Below are positions 20,034-29,712 of a stretch of DNA of 64,000 nucleotides, piece by piece. The stretch is from Maritimibacter harenae (GTDB taxonomy: Bacteria > Pseudomonadota > Alphaproteobacteria > Rhodobacterales > Rhodobacteraceae). The stretch spans positions 418,367 to 482,366 of the forward strand of contig NZ_WTUX01000010.1 of assembly GCF_009882975.1 (NCBI RefSeq). The letters are read 5' to 3'. The translations under genes were made by a program, and so were the position numbers. How positions within the stretch are numbered: the stretch's first letter is position 1; every line of letters begins with the position of its first letter. The notes beneath the pieces are model-generated. The model was given only the letters and a program-made list of their open reading frames with translations. It was not told the origin of the DNA and ran no database searches.

Positions 20034-20824
20034 CAGGCCGCCGCCTTCCAGAACAGGCGTTCGAAGTTTTCCTGCGTGGCGCGGGCGAAGTCCGGGTAGT
20101 CGAGGCCGAAGACCTCCGCACCCACACGCGCGGTGTGCGCGGTGAAGGCCGGTTCGTTGCGCTTGCCACGATGGGGCGGCGGGGCGAGGTAGGGGCTGTC
20201 GGTCTCCACCAGGATCCGCTCGAGCGGCGCCTGGCCGAAGATGTCGCGCAGGTCGGAGGACCGCGGGAAGGCCGCGATGCCCGACATGGAGAGGTAGAAG
20301 CCCAGGTCGAGCGCGGCCTCCGCCAGTCCCGGCCCGGACGAGAAGCAGTGCATGACGCAGGTATAGGCACCGGCGCGGTGCTCTTCCGTCAGGATGCGCG
20401 CCATGTCCTCGTCCGCGTCGCGGGCGTGGATGATGAGCGGCAGCCCGGTGCGCCGCGCGGCCTCGATATGGATGCGCAGGCTTTCCTGCTGAATGTCCTT
20501 CGAGTCGGCGGTGTAGTGGTAGTCGAGCCCCGACTCGCCGATGCCCACGAACTTCGGGTGCTCGGCCAGTTCGACCAGCTCGTCGACCGAGGCCAGCGGT
20601 TCGTCCGCCGCGCTCATCGGATGGGTGGCTGCGGCGAAGTAGATCGGGTCGTGCGCCTCGGCGATCGCGCGGACCTGCGGCACGTTGCGCAGCTTCGTGG
20701 CGATCGTGACCATGCGCGTGACACCCGCCTCGCGGGCGCGCGCCAGGACGTCGTCGATCTCGCCTTCGAAGTCGGGGAAGTCGAGGTGGCAGTGGCTGTC
20801 GGTGATCTCGGGGTTTTCGGTCAT
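20033..20824 (-). CDS. tatD: TatD-family metal-dependent DNase
   Basis: The 263-residue TIM-barrel hydrolase has the metal ligands SHCHLD (residues 10-15), GESGLDYHY near 97, IIHARDAD near 131, HCFSSG near 157 and the final ETDSPYLAPP near 207. TatD proteins are 3'-5' nucleases that act on DNA. The start overlaps the holB stop by ATGA and the stop overlaps the MBL gene by TGATG. Confidence 0.93.
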   Translation of the reverse strand: MTENPEITDSHCHLDFPDFEGEIDDVLARAREAGVTRMVTIATKLRNVPQVRAIAEAHDPIYFAAATHPMSAADEPLASVDELVELAEHPKFVGIGESGLDYHYTADSKDIQQESLRIHIEAARRTGLPLIIHARDADEDMARILTEEHRAGAYTCVMHCFSSGPGLAEAALDLGFYLSMSGIAAFPRSSDLRDIFGQAPLERILVETDSPYLAPPPHRGKRNEPAFTAHTARVGAEVFGLDYPDFARATQENFERLFWKAAA

Positions 20825-21951
20825 GCGGCCTGGGATGAAGCGGTCTCGTTGATCCTGAAGGTGATATCGAGGATGAGGGCGGCAGGGTCAAGGTTGACCG
20901 CCCGCCCGTGCGCGGCGCGTGCCGAGATCTCCTGCGCCAGTTCCGCCCAGCGGCGGGCGCGGCGCATGTCGGGGGCCAGGCGGGCGAAGAGTTCGGTCTC
21001 GCCCGGTGCCGCTTCGATCAGCGGAGGCTGGCCGGCCCCGGCGCGTGCGAGTCGCGACAGGAACAGGTCGACGAGATCGAGGATCAGCGCGAAACGCGGC
21101 GCATTGGCCGCCCCGGGCGCGCTTTGGGCCAACGAAATCGCGCGCGGCCTGTCATAGCGCGGCGCATGCGCGAAGATCGTGACGAGGTCGGAATAGATCG
21201 AAAGCCCGCCCAGTTCGGCAAGCCGCATCGCCTCGCCGACCGAACCGCCGGAAAGCTCCCCCAGCGCCTCGGCATCCGGACCGGGGGCCATCCCGGCGGC
21301 GTCGAGCGCCTGGGCCAGCTCGGGCGGGGCCAGCGGCGTGAGCCGAAGCTCGCGGCATCGTGACCGGATCGTGGGCAGAAGGCGCGATGGCTGGTGGCTG
21401 ACGAGCAGCAGCACGGCACCGCGCGGCGGCTCCTCCAGCATCTTCAGAAGAGCGTTGGCGGCCTGCGTGTTCATCTCGTCCGCCGCGTCCACGATCACCA
21501 CGCGCCGTCCGCCGCCGGAGGCCGACAGGCCGAAGAAGTCGCGCAGCTTGCGCACCTCGTTCACCCGGATGTCCGCCGACAGCTTGTCGCCCTTGTCGTT
21601 GGGACCGCGGCGCAGGAGGAACAACCCCGGTTCGGCCAGCTGCATGGAGCGGCGCATGACCGGGTGCTCGGGGTCGATGTCGAGCGTTTCGGGCGCCGGC
21701 GGCGCGCCGAAGAGTCCGTCTTCGCCCGCGGGGGGCGTGGCCAGCAGGAAGCGCGCGATGCGCCAGGCCAGCGTCGCCTTGCCCACCCCGCGCGGGCCGG
21801 TGATCAGCCAGGCGTGGTGCAGCCGGTCCGAGTTGAAGGCAGTCAGGAACGCGCGTTCGGCCGCGTCCTGCCCGACCAGCCGCGCAGTTTCGCGCGGATG
21901 CGGTGCACCCTCGATCCGGTCGGGTTCAGGAAGCTCGGTCAGGTCGGCCAT
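20821..21951 (-). CDS. holB: DNA polymerase III delta' subunit
   Basis: Clamp-loader subunit. The 376-residue AAA+ protein has LITGPRGVGKATLAW (Walker A) near residue 50, VIVDAADEMNTQAANALLKMLEEPP near 155 and the SRC sensor LLPTIRSRCREL. It is first in a run with tatD and the MBL gene. In many alphaproteobacteria tmk lies immediately upstream; here tmk is 24 kb away. Confidence 0.92.
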   Translation of the reverse strand: MADLTELPEPDRIEGAPHPRETARLVGQDAAERAFLTAFNSDRLHHAWLITGPRGVGKATLAWRIARFLLATPPAGEDGLFGAPPAPETLDIDPEHPVMRRSMQLAEPGLFLLRRGPNDKGDKLSADIRVNEVRKLRDFFGLSASGGGRRVVIVDAADEMNTQAANALLKMLEEPPRGAVLLLVSHQPSRLLPTIRSRCRELRLTPLAPPELAQALDAAGMAPGPDAEALGELSGGSVGEAMRLAELGGLSIYSDLVTIFAHAPRYDRPRAISLAQSAPGAANAPRFALILDLVDLFLSRLARAGAGQPPLIEAAPGETELFARLAPDMRRARRWAELAQEISARAAHGRAVNLDPAALILDITFRINETASSQAA

Positions 21952-22020
21952 GGCGTCACTCTAGGGAAATCCCGGGCAGGGGGAAGCGGGTCGGGGCAAA
22001 TTTCGCGGTCGTGCCGCGTG

Positions 22021-22848
22021 TCAGCGGGCAAGCTCGCGCGACAGGGCGTCGAAGCGCACGAGCGCGGTCAGCACGTCGGCCAGCTCGGCGACCGGGATCA
22101 TGTTCGGCCCGTCCGACGGCGCGTTGTCCGGATCCTGGTGGGTCTCGAGGAACACCGCCGACACGCCCACGGCGCAGGCTGCGCGCGCAAGTACCGGGGC
22201 GAAGCGCCGGTCGCCGCCCGAGGTGGTGCCTTGCCCGCCCGGTTGCTGCACCGAGTGCGTCGCGTCGAAGACGACCGGGTAGCCGGTCTCGGCCATGATC
22301 GGCAGGCCCCGGAAATCCGTGACCAGCGTGTTGTAGCCGAAGGAGGTGCCGCGGTCGCACAGCAGGATGTTCTCGTTGCCCGTCGAGGAGATCTTGGCCG
22401 CCACGTTGCCCATGTCCCAGGGGGCGAGGAACTGACCCTTCTTCACGTTGATCGCGCGACCCGTCTCGCCGGCGGCGAGAAGGAGATCTGTCTGGCGGCA
22501 CAGGAAGGCAGGGATCTGGAGCACGTCGACGGCCTGCGCGGCCGGGGCACATTGGCCGGGCTCGTGCACGTCGGTGAGCACGGGAACGCCGAACTCGTCG
22601 CGGATCTTCGACAGGATCGACAGGCCCTCGTCCATGCCGAGTCCGCGCCTGGTGGCGACCGAGGACCGGTTGGCCTTGTCGTAGCTCGACTTGAAGATGA
22701 AACGCGCCCCGGCGGCCTCGCAGGCCGCCGCGATCCGCTCGGCCATCATGCGTGCATGATCGAGGCTTTCCAGTTGGCAGGGACCGAGGATGAAGGACAC
22801 GGGCGCGTCGCCGCCCAGCGTGATGTCGCGGATCGTCACCTGGGTCAT
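22021..22848 (-). CDS. kdsA: 3-deoxy-8-phosphooctulonate synthase
   Basis: Condenses arabinose 5-phosphate with PEP to KDO 8-phosphate for lipopolysaccharide or capsule. The 275-residue TIM barrel has ILGPCQLES near 20, [12 protein letters not shown] near 52, LTDVHEP near 91, [11 protein letters not shown] near 112 and [12 protein letters not shown] near 200. The cysteine in GPCQLES is one of the residues that separate metal-dependent from metal-independent forms. The start overlaps kdsB by 4 bp. Confidence 0.95.
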   Translation of the reverse strand: MTQVTIRDITLGGDAPVSFILGPCQLESLDHARMMAERIAAACEAAGARFIFKSSYDKANRSSVATRRGLGMDEGLSILSKIRDEFGVPVLTDVHEPGQCAPAAQAVDVLQIPAFLCRQTDLLLAAGETGRAINVKKGQFLAPWDMGNVAAKISSTGNENILLCDRGTSFGYNTLVTDFRGLPIMAETGYPVVFDATHSVQQPGGQGTTSGGDRRFAPVLARAACAVGVSAVFLETHQDPDNAPSDGPNMIPVAELADVLTALVRFDALSRELAR

Positions 22849-23645
22849 TGTGCCATCGCCTCCAGTGCCTGTTCGATGCGCGCGGTGTCGTGCGGGTTGT
22901 TGAGCTCCCAGAACACCCGTCCGCGCGCCTCCACCTCGACGCAGCGGACCTTTTCGCCGTTGGCGAGGAACCGAAGCTGTTCGAGCCCTTCGTGTCGTTC
23001 GAGCTCGCATTCCCCCCAACCCGCATAATCCAGAAGCGTCTCGCGCCGGTAGGCATAGACGCCGACGTGGTGGAAGACCGGGATCACGTCCATCTCCGCC
23101 ACCTTCTGCGGGTCGAGCCAGGGCAGCACCTCCTTGGAGAAGTAGAGCGCGTTGCCGAAGCGGTCGCAGACGGCGGTGGTGCCGCCGACCATGCCGCGCC
23201 GCCGGTCCTCGACGAAATTGCCGTAGGTCTCGCGGTCGCAGTGGATGATCGGCGTGGCCATGCGTGCCTCGGGGTCGCGGATCATCTCGTCGATCAGCGC
23301 CTCGACGAACCACGGCGGCGTGAGGGGCGCGTCGCCCTGGAGGTTAACGACCAGGTCGGCGTCGAGCCCGGCACGCGCCACGGCATCGGCGCAGCGGGCT
23401 GTGCCGTTCTCGCATTCGCGCGCCGTCATGATGACGTCCGCCCCGAAGCGGTGGGCCGCATCCTCGATCCGCGGGTCGTCGGTCACGACGAAGACGTCGT
23501 CGATACCGGGGACCGCGCGTGCGGCCTCCCACGACATCTCGATCAGCGACTTTGTCGCGCCGTCGGGTTGGCGCACCGGGACGAGCGGCTTGCCCGGGTA
23601 GCGGGTCGAGGCATAGCGCGCCGGGATCAGGATCGCGGTCTTCAT
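22845..23645 (-). CDS. kdsB: CMP-KDO synthetase
   Basis: Activates KDO with CTP. The 266-residue nucleotidyltransferase has the N-terminal [23 protein letters not shown] near 102, and [12 protein letters not shown] near 190. It is the middle gene of kdsD-kdsB-kdsA, with 4-bp overlaps at both ends. KdsC phosphatase is not in this cluster. Confidence 0.95.
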   Translation of the reverse strand: MKTAILIPARYASTRYPGKPLVPVRQPDGATKSLIEMSWEAARAVPGIDDVFVVTDDPRIEDAAHRFGADVIMTARECENGTARCADAVARAGLDADLVVNLQGDAPLTPPWFVEALIDEMIRDPEARMATPIIHCDRETYGNFVEDRRRGMVGGTTAVCDRFGNALYFSKEVLPWLDPQKVAEMDVIPVFHHVGVYAYRRETLLDYAGWGECELERHEGLEQLRFLANGEKVRCVEVEARGRVFWELNNPHDTARIEQALEAMAQ

Positions 23646-24595
23646 TTCACGCCGAGCCGAAGCAGGTCGTGCAGGTGAATGATGCCGATGGGTTCGTTGT
23701 CGGCGTTGGTGACGAAGAGTGCCGTGACCGCGTGCTCCTCGATGATCGAGAGCGCCCGGCCGACCGGCACGTCCGTCGTCGTGGTGATCGGCGCCGTGGT
23801 CATGATGTCGCCCGCCGTGCGTTCGAACAGCCCGTCGATCTGGCGGCGCAGGTCACCGTCGGTGATGATGCCGACGAGCTTGCCGTCCTCCACGATCCCG
23901 GCCGAGCCGAAGCCCTTCTCCGAGATCGCCAGCACCGCGTCCTTCATCGGCACGTCGGGGGCGAGAAGCGGCAGCCGGTCGCCCTCGTGCATGATCTGGC
24001 CCACGCGGGTGAGCTGCGTGCCCAGCTTGCCCCCGGGGTGGAAGACGCCGAAATCGGTCGAGCTGAACCCGCGCTTGCGGATCAGCGCGGCGGCCAGCGC
24101 ATCGCCGAGGGCGAGCGTCATGGTCGTGGAACTCATCGGGGCGAGCCGGATGGGGCAAGCCTCGGGCACCTTCGGCAAGAGCAGCTCGCAGTCGGAGGCG
24201 AGCATGAGGGTCGAGCCGGGGACAGACGAGATGCCGATGATCGGGATGTCGAACCGCTTGCAGTACTCGATGATCACGAGCAGTTCGGTCGTCTCGCCGG
24301 AATTCGAAATGAGAAGCGCGGTGTCCGCTTCCTCGATCATGCCCAGGTCGCCGTGGGCGGCATCCGTGGGATGGATGAAGAAAGCGGGCGATCCGGTCGA
24401 GGACAGCGTCGCGGCCATCTTGCGCGCGATGTGTCCGGACTTGCCGACCCCGCTGACGACGACCTTGCCGGGCCGGCCGAACACCATCTCGACCGCGTGT
24501 TCGAAATCCGGCGGAAGGGCGTCGGCGAGGCGCGTGAGCGCGCCGGCCTCGGTCAGAAGCACGTCGCGGGCGGTATCGAGAATGGGTGTGGACAT
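23642..24595 (-). CDS. kdsD: Arabinose 5-phosphate isomerase (KdsD/KpsF)
   Basis: Isomerises ribulose 5-phosphate to arabinose 5-phosphate, the first step to KDO. The 317-residue protein has an N-terminal SIS domain (VVVSGVGKSGHIARKMAATLSS, HPTDAAHGDLGM, ISNSGETTEL) and a C-terminal CBS pair (about 205-317). That is the full-length form with putative nucleotide control. It heads the KDO operon. Confidence 0.93.
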   Translation of the reverse strand: MSTPILDTARDVLLTEAGALTRLADALPPDFEHAVEMVFGRPGKVVVSGVGKSGHIARKMAATLSSTGSPAFFIHPTDAAHGDLGMIEEADTALLISNSGETTELLVIIEYCKRFDIPIIGISSVPGSTLMLASDCELLLPKVPEACPIRLAPMSSTTMTLALGDALAAALIRKRGFSSTDFGVFHPGGKLGTQLTRVGQIMHEGDRLPLLAPDVPMKDAVLAISEKGFGSAGIVEDGKLVGIITDGDLRRQIDGLFERTAGDIMTTAPITTTTDVPVGRALSIIEEHAVTALFVTNADNEPIGIIHLHDLLRLGVK

Positions 24596-24971
24596 GGCCT
24601 ACTTGACGATCGGGGGCACCGCGCGGGGCCGTTGGATGCAAAAACGAGTGTCACAACAGGGCCGAGAGGTCAACGCAGGGGCGTTGGCAAGGCGCCGCCG
24701 ATGCGGCAGGAGACGATGTTTCGTCGGGGCGTTGGTACCTGGTCGATTGTCCGAAAATGGAAAGGGATCCGGCGAATTTGGCTGGTTCAAGCACATGGAA
24801 TGTTCGCCAAGTGAAGGCCGTGCGCGACGCGTCGTGACCCTGGCCCCGGCGCTTGCTTCGCGTCATGGCGCGCGTCCCGGACAATAGCGAAAGTCCCGCC
24901 GGACCCCAAGGGCCCCCTGCGGCGGACAGCGGATGCTGGCGCTCGGCGCGATTTGGCGATACTTGGTTTCC
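24596..24971. other. Intergenic region between kdsD and the DMT transporter
   Basis: These 376 bp separate divergent genes, so both promoters must lie here. I see a short direct repeat GGGGCGTTGG (24676 and 24727) and moderately AT-rich patches near 24750-24800, but no promoter or terminator I would defend. No open frame looks coding. Confidence 0.4.
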
Positions 24972-25838
24972 ATGGAAACTTTCTGGCCGGCCATCCTCTC
25001 GCTCGCCGCCGCCGCCATGTGGGGGCTGGGCAACCACGTGCAGCGGATCGCGCTGGACGACACCGACCCCCTGACCGGCGCCTTCGTCTCGGTCGCCACG
25101 ATGGCCGGGCTGTGCTGGATCGCAGCGCCGTTCCTGGTCGATGCGTCTTGGTGGTGGACGCGCAGCACGCTGATCTTCGCCATCATGGGCATCTTCTTCC
25201 CGGCGCTGGGTCAGCGCTTCCAGATCGCCTCGGTCGGGCTGGTGGGGCCCTCGCTGACCGCGTCGCTGTCGGCCTTCACGCCGGTGATCGCGGTGAGCAT
25301 CGGGGTGCTGTTCCTGGGCGAAGAGGTGGGTGCGCAGTCGCTCGTCGGGCTCGCCCTCATGGTCGCGGGGCTGGCGCTTGCCACCTGGTCGCCACGCGGC
25401 ATCAAACGCGGCTGGCCCATCTGGGCGATCCTCGTGCCGCTGAGCGCGGCGCTCGTGCGCGGGATCAGCCAACCGGGCCTGAAATGGGGGATGGAGGGCG
25501 TGCCGAGCCCGTTCTTCGCGCTCCTCGTCACCGGTACGATGTCGACCCTCGTGCTCGGCCTCATGCTCTGGCCGCGCCACCGGCAGGGGCGCACCCGGAC
25601 CGGCGCCGGCCTGCGCTGGTTCGTGGCCAACGGCGTGATCAACGGGGCTGGCATCTTCGCGCTCAACGCGGCGCTGTCGCTGGGCGCGCTCACGCTGGTT
25701 TCGCCCCTGTCGGGGACCGTGCCGCTCTGGGCGTTGGCCTTCGGTGCGATCATCTTCCGGCGCGAGACGCTGGGCCTCAAGCACCTGGCCATCGCGCTCT
25801 GCGTGGTGATCGGCGGCGCGCTGATCCTGACGCGCTGA
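24972..25838 (+). CDS. DMT-superfamily (EamA) transporter
   Basis: The 288-residue protein has ten hydrophobic helices in two EamA repeats, with FLGEEVGAQSLVGLALMVAG closing the first and FRRETLGLKHLAIALCVVIG closing the second. Such carriers export or import metabolites; nothing here sets the substrate. The start at 24972 (METFWPAIL) puts the first helix at the N-terminus. An ATG 39 bp earlier is in frame. Neither has a clear ribosome-binding site. Confidence 0.82.
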   Translation: METFWPAILSLAAAAMWGLGNHVQRIALDDTDPLTGAFVSVATMAGLCWIAAPFLVDASWWWTRSTLIFAIMGIFFPALGQRFQIASVGLVGPSLTASLSAFTPVIAVSIGVLFLGEEVGAQSLVGLALMVAGLALATWSPRGIKRGWPIWAILVPLSAALVRGISQPGLKWGMEGVPSPFFALLVTGTMSTLVLGLMLWPRHRQGRTRTGAGLRWFVANGVINGAGIFALNAALSLGALTLVSPLSGTVPLWALAFGAIIFRRETLGLKHLAIALCVVIGGALILTR

Positions 25839-25842
25839 CCGT

Positions 25843-26280
25843 TCAGCCGGCGAGGTCGACCACCGCCACGTAGCCCCCGTCGTACCCGCGGTAGAAAACC
25901 ACGTTGCCCGAAACCGCCTGGTTCACCAGCGCGTCCGCCACGACACCGGGCGACAGCGGGCAGTAGCCGATCACCCGCGCGCCCGACAGCTGCTGGCGCC
26001 TGGCGAGACTGGTAAAATACCCGTCGCGGCTGTCGTAGGCGGTGAATTTGCCGAACTTGTGGACGTTCGCCCGGTCCTGCTGAAGCACCTGGCCCGCCGT
26101 GGTCAGGCGTGCGCCGGACGAGTTGAAATGATCGAAATCGGACCAGTCGGCGGTATAGCGCACGATGACGTTGCCCGGGATACTGGCCGACCCGTCGCTT
26201 CCGAAAGCGATGCAATCCTGCGCGGCGGCCGGGGCGGCCAGGGCGCCTGCCAGCGCGAGGGTGGAGAGGAATGTCTTCAT
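25843..26280 (-). CDS. Small secreted protein of unknown function
   Basis: The 145-residue product has a clear signal peptide (MKTFLSTLALAGALAAPAAA) and an ATG preceded by AAAGGAGG at good spacing, so translation is probably strong. The mature part has two cysteines (QDCIAF, GYCPL), likely a disulfide. It reads like an adhesive or stress-related periplasmic protein, but I recognise no family. It converges on the DMT gene with only 4 bp between stops. Confidence 0.78.
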   Translation of the reverse strand: MKTFLSTLALAGALAAPAAAQDCIAFGSDGSASIPGNVIVRYTADWSDFDHFNSSGARLTTAGQVLQQDRANVHKFGKFTAYDSRDGYFTSLARRQQLSGARVIGYCPLSPGVVADALVNQAVSGNVVFYRGYDGGYVAVVDLAG

Positions 26281-26404
26281 CTGAACCTCCTTTGATGGGC
26301 CGATGCTAGGGCGCCACCCATGCCCGGGCCATGCGCCAGATCAAGCGGCCGTGCCGCATGGCAAAGCATTTCAGGGCGCGTTATGGGAGGATAAAGGAGA
26401 CGAC

Positions 26405-28588
26405 ATGACGCCCGACATTCCCCTGACCCGTGACCTCGTGCTGATCGGCGGCGGCCATTCACATGCGCTGGTGCTGCGCATGTGGGGCATGAAGCCGTTG
26501 CCGGGGGTGCGGCTCACGCTGGTGAACCCCGGGCCGACGGCGCCCTACTCTGGCATGCTTCCCGGCCACATCGCGGGGCATTACACGCGCGAGGAGCTGG
26601 ACATCGACCTCGTGCGGCTCGCGCGTTTCGCAGGCGCGCGACTGATCCTGGACGCGGCCGAGGCGATCGACCCGCAAGCGCGCCGCATCCGCGTCGGCGG
26701 GCGCGAGATCGCCTACGACGTGGCCTCGATAGACATCGGGATTCACGCCCGGATGCCCGACATCGAAGGGTTTTCCGACCATGCCGTCGGAGCCAAGCCG
26801 CTCGACCATTACGCCAGCGCGTGGGAGCGCTTCGTGGAGCGCGCGGCGGCGGGCGAGGTGGCGCCGGAGGTCGCGGTGATCGGCGGCGGCGTGGCGGGCT
26901 GCGAGCTTGCCATGGCGATGAGCCATCGGCTCCGCACGGCGGGCTGCACGCCCAAGGTCACGCTGATCGAAGCCGACGCGGCGCTCACCGGTTTCTCTGG
27001 GCGCGCGCTCTCGCGGGTGCGCCGGGCGCTGGGCCGGCTCGACGTGACGGTGAAGACCGGAACGGTTGTCGAGCGTGTCACGGCAGACGGCGTCCAGCTG
27101 GCCGGTGGGACGCATCTGCGCGCGGATTTCACGGTGGGCGCGGCGGGGGCCTTCGCCCACGGTTGGCTGGCCGACAGCCCCCTGCCCACCACCGAGGCGG
27201 GCTTCGTCCGGGTGGGCCCCACGCTCCAGGTCGAGGGGCATCCGGAGCTCTTCGCCGTCGGCGACTGCGCCCACCTGGTCGAAACGCCGCGTCCCAAGGC
27301 GGGGGTCTTCGCCGTGCGTGCCGCCCCGGTCCTGCTCCACAACCTCAAGGCGCAGCTTGCCGGCGGGACGAACCGGACCTTCCGGCCGCAGAAGGATTTC
27401 CTCAAGCTCGTCTCGCTCGGCGGCAAGTCCGCGATCGCGACGAAATGGTCGCTCGCCGCCTCCGGCCCGCTGCTGTGGCAGTGGAAGAACCGGATCGACC
27501 AGAAATTCATGGATCGCTTCCGCCACCTTCCGGAGATGAAGCCGGAGCCGCTGCCCGACCCGGTGGCCGAGGGCGTGCGCGCCGAGCTGGGGGACGCAGC
27601 GCAGATGCTCTGCGCGGGCTGCGGATCGAAGGTCGGCCCCGGCGTGCTCGGCGCGGCGCTCGAGCGGCTGGGGCATCGCGACATGCGCGACGACGTGCTG
27701 ACCGGCCCGGGTGACGATGCGGCCGTTCTGGACATCGGCGGGGTGCGGCAGGTTCTGACCACCGACCACCTCCGCGCCTTTACCGAGGATGTCGGGCTCT
27801 TCGCCCGGATCGCCACCGTCCATGCGCTGGGCGATGTCTGGGCGATGGGGGCCGAGCCGCAGGCCGCGCTCGTCTCGGTCACTCTGCCCCGGCAGTCCGA
27901 GGCGCTTCAGGCGCGCGCGATGGAAGAGATCCTCGGCGCGGTGGACGATGTGGTCTCGGGCGAGGGGGCCCAGGTCGTCGGCGGCCACAGCACGATGGGG
28001 CGCGAGACGGTGCTGGGTCTGACCGTCACCGGCCTTCTGGACCGTGACCCGATCACGGTCGAAGGCGCGAAGCCCGGCGACGTCCTGATCCTCACGCGGC
28101 CCATCGGGACCGGCACGCTGCTTGCCGGTGAGATGCAGGGCGTGGCGCGGGGCCGCGACGTGGCGGACATGCTTGAGCGGATGGCGCGCCCGCAGGGGGC
28201 GGTCGCGGCGGCGCTGGGTGCGGCGCATGCGATGACGGACGTGACCGGCTTCGGGCTTGCGGGCCACCTGGCGGCGATCTGCCGGGCCTCGGGCGTGGGG
28301 GCCGAACTGGTGCTGGACGACGTGCCGCTCTATCCCGGCGCGCGCGACCTGGCGGCTCGTGGCATCCGCTCGACCATCCACGCCGCCAACGCCGCCGCCG
28401 CGCCGGTTGCAGGGCAGGGGGACGGCGCGGCCTACGCGCTGCTTCATGATCCGCAGACCGCCGGCGGGCTGCTCGCCGCCGTGGCGCCCGGGGACGTGGC
28501 GGCGTGCCTGTCCGGCATCGCAGCGGCGGGCGAGACGGGGGCGGTGATCGGCAAGATCGTCGCGGGCCACGGCGTGCGCCTGGCCTAG
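26405..28588 (+). CDS. selD: Fusion of NADH-dehydrogenase-like FAD oxidoreductase and selenide, water dikinase
   Basis: Makes selenophosphate from selenide and ATP. The 727-residue protein starts with an FAD/NAD-binding oxidoreductase (about 1-345; LIGGGHSHALVL, VIGGGVAGCELAM, FAVGDCAHL) and ends with SelD (about 375-727; AGCGSK, GPGDDAAV, HALGDVWAMGAEP, GGHSTMG). The catalytic Cys near 405 and Lys near 408 of the GCxxK motif are kept; the second Cys of E. coli GCGCK is Ser here. The oxidoreductase half may reduce selenium compounds to selenide. The ATG at 26405 follows AAAGGAGA. It converges on mnmH with overlapping stops. Confidence 0.93.
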   Translation: MTPDIPLTRDLVLIGGGHSHALVLRMWGMKPLPGVRLTLVNPGPTAPYSGMLPGHIAGHYTREELDIDLVRLARFAGARLILDAAEAIDPQARRIRVGGREIAYDVASIDIGIHARMPDIEGFSDHAVGAKPLDHYASAWERFVERAAAGEVAPEVAVIGGGVAGCELAMAMSHRLRTAGCTPKVTLIEADAALTGFSGRALSRVRRALGRLDVTVKTGTVVERVTADGVQLAGGTHLRADFTVGAAGAFAHGWLADSPLPTTEAGFVRVGPTLQVEGHPELFAVGDCAHLVETPRPKAGVFAVRAAPVLLHNLKAQLAGGTNRTFRPQKDFLKLVSLGGKSAIATKWSLAASGPLLWQWKNRIDQKFMDRFRHLPEMKPEPLPDPVAEGVRAELGDAAQMLCAGCGSKVGPGVLGAALERLGHRDMRDDVLTGPGDDAAVLDIGGVRQVLTTDHLRAFTEDVGLFARIATVHALGDVWAMGAEPQAALVSVTLPRQSEALQARAMEEILGAVDDVVSGEGAQVVGGHSTMGRETVLGLTVTGLLDRDPITVEGAKPGDVLILTRPIGTGTLLAGEMQGVARGRDVADMLERMARPQGAVAAALGAAHAMTDVTGFGLAGHLAAICRASGVGAELVLDDVPLYPGARDLAARGIRSTIHAANAAAAPVAGQGDGAAYALLHDPQTAGGLLAAVAPGDVAACLSGIAAAGETGAVIGKIVAGHGVRLA

Positions 28589-29625
28589 CCGAACCTCGCC
28601 AGCAGGTCGCGGGCCGTCCCGGCCAGCGTATCCTCGGACAGGTCGTCGAGTTCGAGCAACGCCTTCGGCTCCGCATCCCGCCGGATACGCTTGTAGCGCG
28701 GGTCGTAGTGCAGTTCGATCAACGCCTCGGCCAGCGCGTGCCAGGCGCCGGCCCGTGCAAGGTCATGCCAGCCATCGACAACCTCGTGCCCGTGGTAGCG
28801 GCGCAGCCGGTCGAGCGTGGCGCCCAGCCGCTCGGGGTCTTCGACGATGTCCTGGTAGGTCTCCACGATATGCCCCGCCCGCGCAGCGCGCGGCGCCGTC
28901 ACCTCGGCATAGTCCGAGGCCCGCATCGCCAGCCAGAGCGATGGCGGGATCAGGAGATCGCCGATCTTGCTGCTTTCGGCCTCCACGAAGATCGGCCGGG
29001 CCGGGTCGAGCTTGGTGAGCGTCATGGCGATGGTCGACTCGAACGCCTTCTGGCTGGGCTGCGCGGCCCCCACCTGGCCGAAGAGCGACCCGCGATGCGC
29101 GGCGTAGCCTTCGAGGTCGAGGATCTGGCCCCCGGCCGCCGCGATATGGTGCAGGAGCCGCGTCTTGGCGCTGCCCGTCCCGCCGTCGATCAGCACGAAG
29201 CGCTGGTCGAGCGGGTCGCGGTGGAGCATGTCCACCACCATCCGCCGGTAGCTGCGATAGCCGCCCTCGATCACCTCGGCCCGCCAGCCGATCTGGCTCA
29301 GGATCGAGGCGAAGGAATTCGACCGCTGCCCGCCGCGCCAGCAATAGACCAGCGGGCGCCAGCCGCCGGGGCGGTCGGCCAGCGGTCCCTCGATATGCGT
29401 GGCGGCGTTGCGCGCGACCAGCGCGGCGCCGATCTTGCGCGCCTTGAACGGGTCTTCCTGGACATAGATCGTGCCGACCCGCGCCCGTTCGTCGTCATCG
29501 AGCACCGGCAGGCTGATCGCCCCCGGCACGTGGTCCTCGGCATATTCCGAGGGCGAACGCACGTCGATGACCTCGTCGAAATCGAGGGCCGCGAAGTCGG
29601 ACAGGGATGCAAGCTTGAGCGCCAT
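28585..29625 (-). CDS. mnmH: tRNA 2-selenouridine synthase
   Basis: Replaces sulfur by selenium in 2-thiouridine at the wobble position of some tRNAs, using selenophosphate. The 346-residue protein has a rhodanese domain with the catalytic cysteine in YCWRGGQRS (Cys95) and a P-loop domain with GGTGSAKT (148-155) and LDLEGYAAHRGS. The start ATG at 29625 begins MALKLASLSDF. It is the selenophosphate consumer next to the selD fusion. Confidence 0.93.
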   Translation of the reverse strand: MALKLASLSDFAALDFDEVIDVRSPSEYAEDHVPGAISLPVLDDDERARVGTIYVQEDPFKARKIGAALVARNAATHIEGPLADRPGGWRPLVYCWRGGQRSNSFASILSQIGWRAEVIEGGYRSYRRMVVDMLHRDPLDQRFVLIDGGTGSAKTRLLHHIAAAGGQILDLEGYAAHRGSLFGQVGAAQPSQKAFESTIAMTLTKLDPARPIFVEAESSKIGDLLIPPSLWLAMRASDYAEVTAPRAARAGHIVETYQDIVEDPERLGATLDRLRRYHGHEVVDGWHDLARAGAWHALAEALIELHYDPRYKRIRRDAEPKALLELDDLSEDTLAGTARDLLARFG

Positions 29626-29712
29626 GGGTGTTCCCGCAGGCCGGACCCGGTGCCCGGCCGTGCGGGTGTAACGCAGCCCCGCGGCCATGACCAGCGCCCG
29701 GGACGGGCGGGG

